Positions 63,505 to 64,000 of a stretch of 64,000 bases of DNA are shown here, in pieces. The notes under the pieces are model-generated. The model was given only the letters and a program-made list of their open reading frames with translations, did no database searches and was not told the DNA's origin. Source of the DNA: Adiantum capillus-veneris (taxonomy: Eukaryota > Streptophyta > Polypodiopsida > Polypodiales > Pteridaceae); NCBI GenBank assembly GCA_014529385.2, contig CM043966.1, positions 143,516,711-143,580,710 on the forward strand. The letters run 5' to 3'. Positions within the stretch are counted from its first letter, which is position 1. Each line of letters begins with the position of its first letter. The position numbers and the translations under genes are program-made.

Positions 63505-64000
63505 TGGAGAGGGGGAAAGGGGAACACACCCAGCACACAACAGAATGCCTCGCTATAGCCCAGGGTATACACATCACCCCAATCCACTAGAGTTCACCTT
63601 CAAAACTCGACATTATCTGCAAGAAAACCACCGCTTGCAGACAACCATACACACACATGTCTTGCAATGCACTAGACAGACTCAGTCACTCCGCTTTGCT
63701 CAATTCACTGCCTTCCACACACACACATCCTCTCTCTACCTCTCTTTGCACGACAAACCTCGGGGGGGCACACACGCATACACACACTCCGAAACACATG
63801 CACATCAGCAGGGAAGAGAAGGGGGAAGGGGGAATGACACCCAAAAACAGTAGAGAATAGCCTTCTAGCATATGCAAAACCATATACAACCCAATACACT
63901 GTCGGCATGAACCTCGACAACAAGACAATTCCTCAAAGCCTACACAGGCCAAGGAGCATAATGGAAAAAATACCTTTGTCAAAAACCCATAATGGGTCCA
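63505..64000 (-). repeat. 5' LTR of element G (end of window)
   Basis: Sequence upstream of the primer site on the minus strand, with probable LTR end CCTCTCCA. It is rich in CACACA/GTGTGT and G-rich runs and continues past the window. Inferred from position only. Confidence 0.4.

Noticed and set aside
63431-63982. Frames of 140 and 98 residues on both strands at the end of the window
   Set aside because: They lie in the putative G LTR, are driven by CACACA/GTGTGT repeats and have no family resemblance.

Overview
This is a gene-poor, transposon-rich stretch of a plant nuclear genome. Plant identity rests on Ty1/Copia and Ty3/Gypsy LTR retrotransposons with a primer site for initiator-methionine tRNA (TGGTATCAGAGC), a split gene whose protein closely resembles plant RAD1, an FCP1/CTD-phosphatase-like (HAD) family of plant type, and a scrap of a PPR protein. 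The density of nested LTR elements fits a large genome. A fern or another seed-free plant is my guess from the style of the elements, not something the sequence proves.

Region 1 (1-22 kb) is a stack of LTR retrotransposons. A minus-strand Gypsy element (A) is split at a CAAAA site by element B (373-14971, plus). B is split by a minus-strand Copia element C (4440-13272). C is split at a TTGAT site by element D (5244-8570, plus), which belongs to the same family as B. A third family member, E (16201 to about 20590, minus), follows and carries two internal inversions. Then comes the 3' end of another Gypsy element, J. The B/D/E family has LTRs of about 1.2 kb, a gag and protease but no reverse transcriptase or integrase, a histidine/aspartate-rich reading frame and a further 3' open frame I do not recognise. 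It looks non-autonomous.

Region 2 (22-36 kb) is the least repetitive part. It holds four 3' exons of RAD1 (9-1-1 DNA-damage clamp, 27038-28392), two broken FCP1-like HAD phosphatase copies (32.1 and 34.1 kb) embedded in duplicated sequence with a recurring GGTCCACCACTTGTCC motif, several simple repeats, and orphan reading frames I cannot assign.

Region 3 (36-64 kb) is again retrotransposons: a decayed minus-strand Gypsy (K), a 5'-truncated Copia (L) with an intact 557-residue RT-RNase H frame, fragments of Gypsy gag and protease/RT, a decayed plus-strand Gypsy (H) with one LTR, and a nearly complete 10.3-kb minus-strand Tat-like Gypsy (F, 52506-62824). F has two nearly identical 2.09-kb LTRs, an almost open gag-pol frame, and a second RNase H next to a degenerate first one. 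The window ends in the gag and 5' LTR of a related element, G.

The only non-transposon genes I can support are RAD1 (partial), the HAD fragments (pseudogenes) and the PPR remnant. All boundaries, splice sites and homologies were read by eye; no database search was run.
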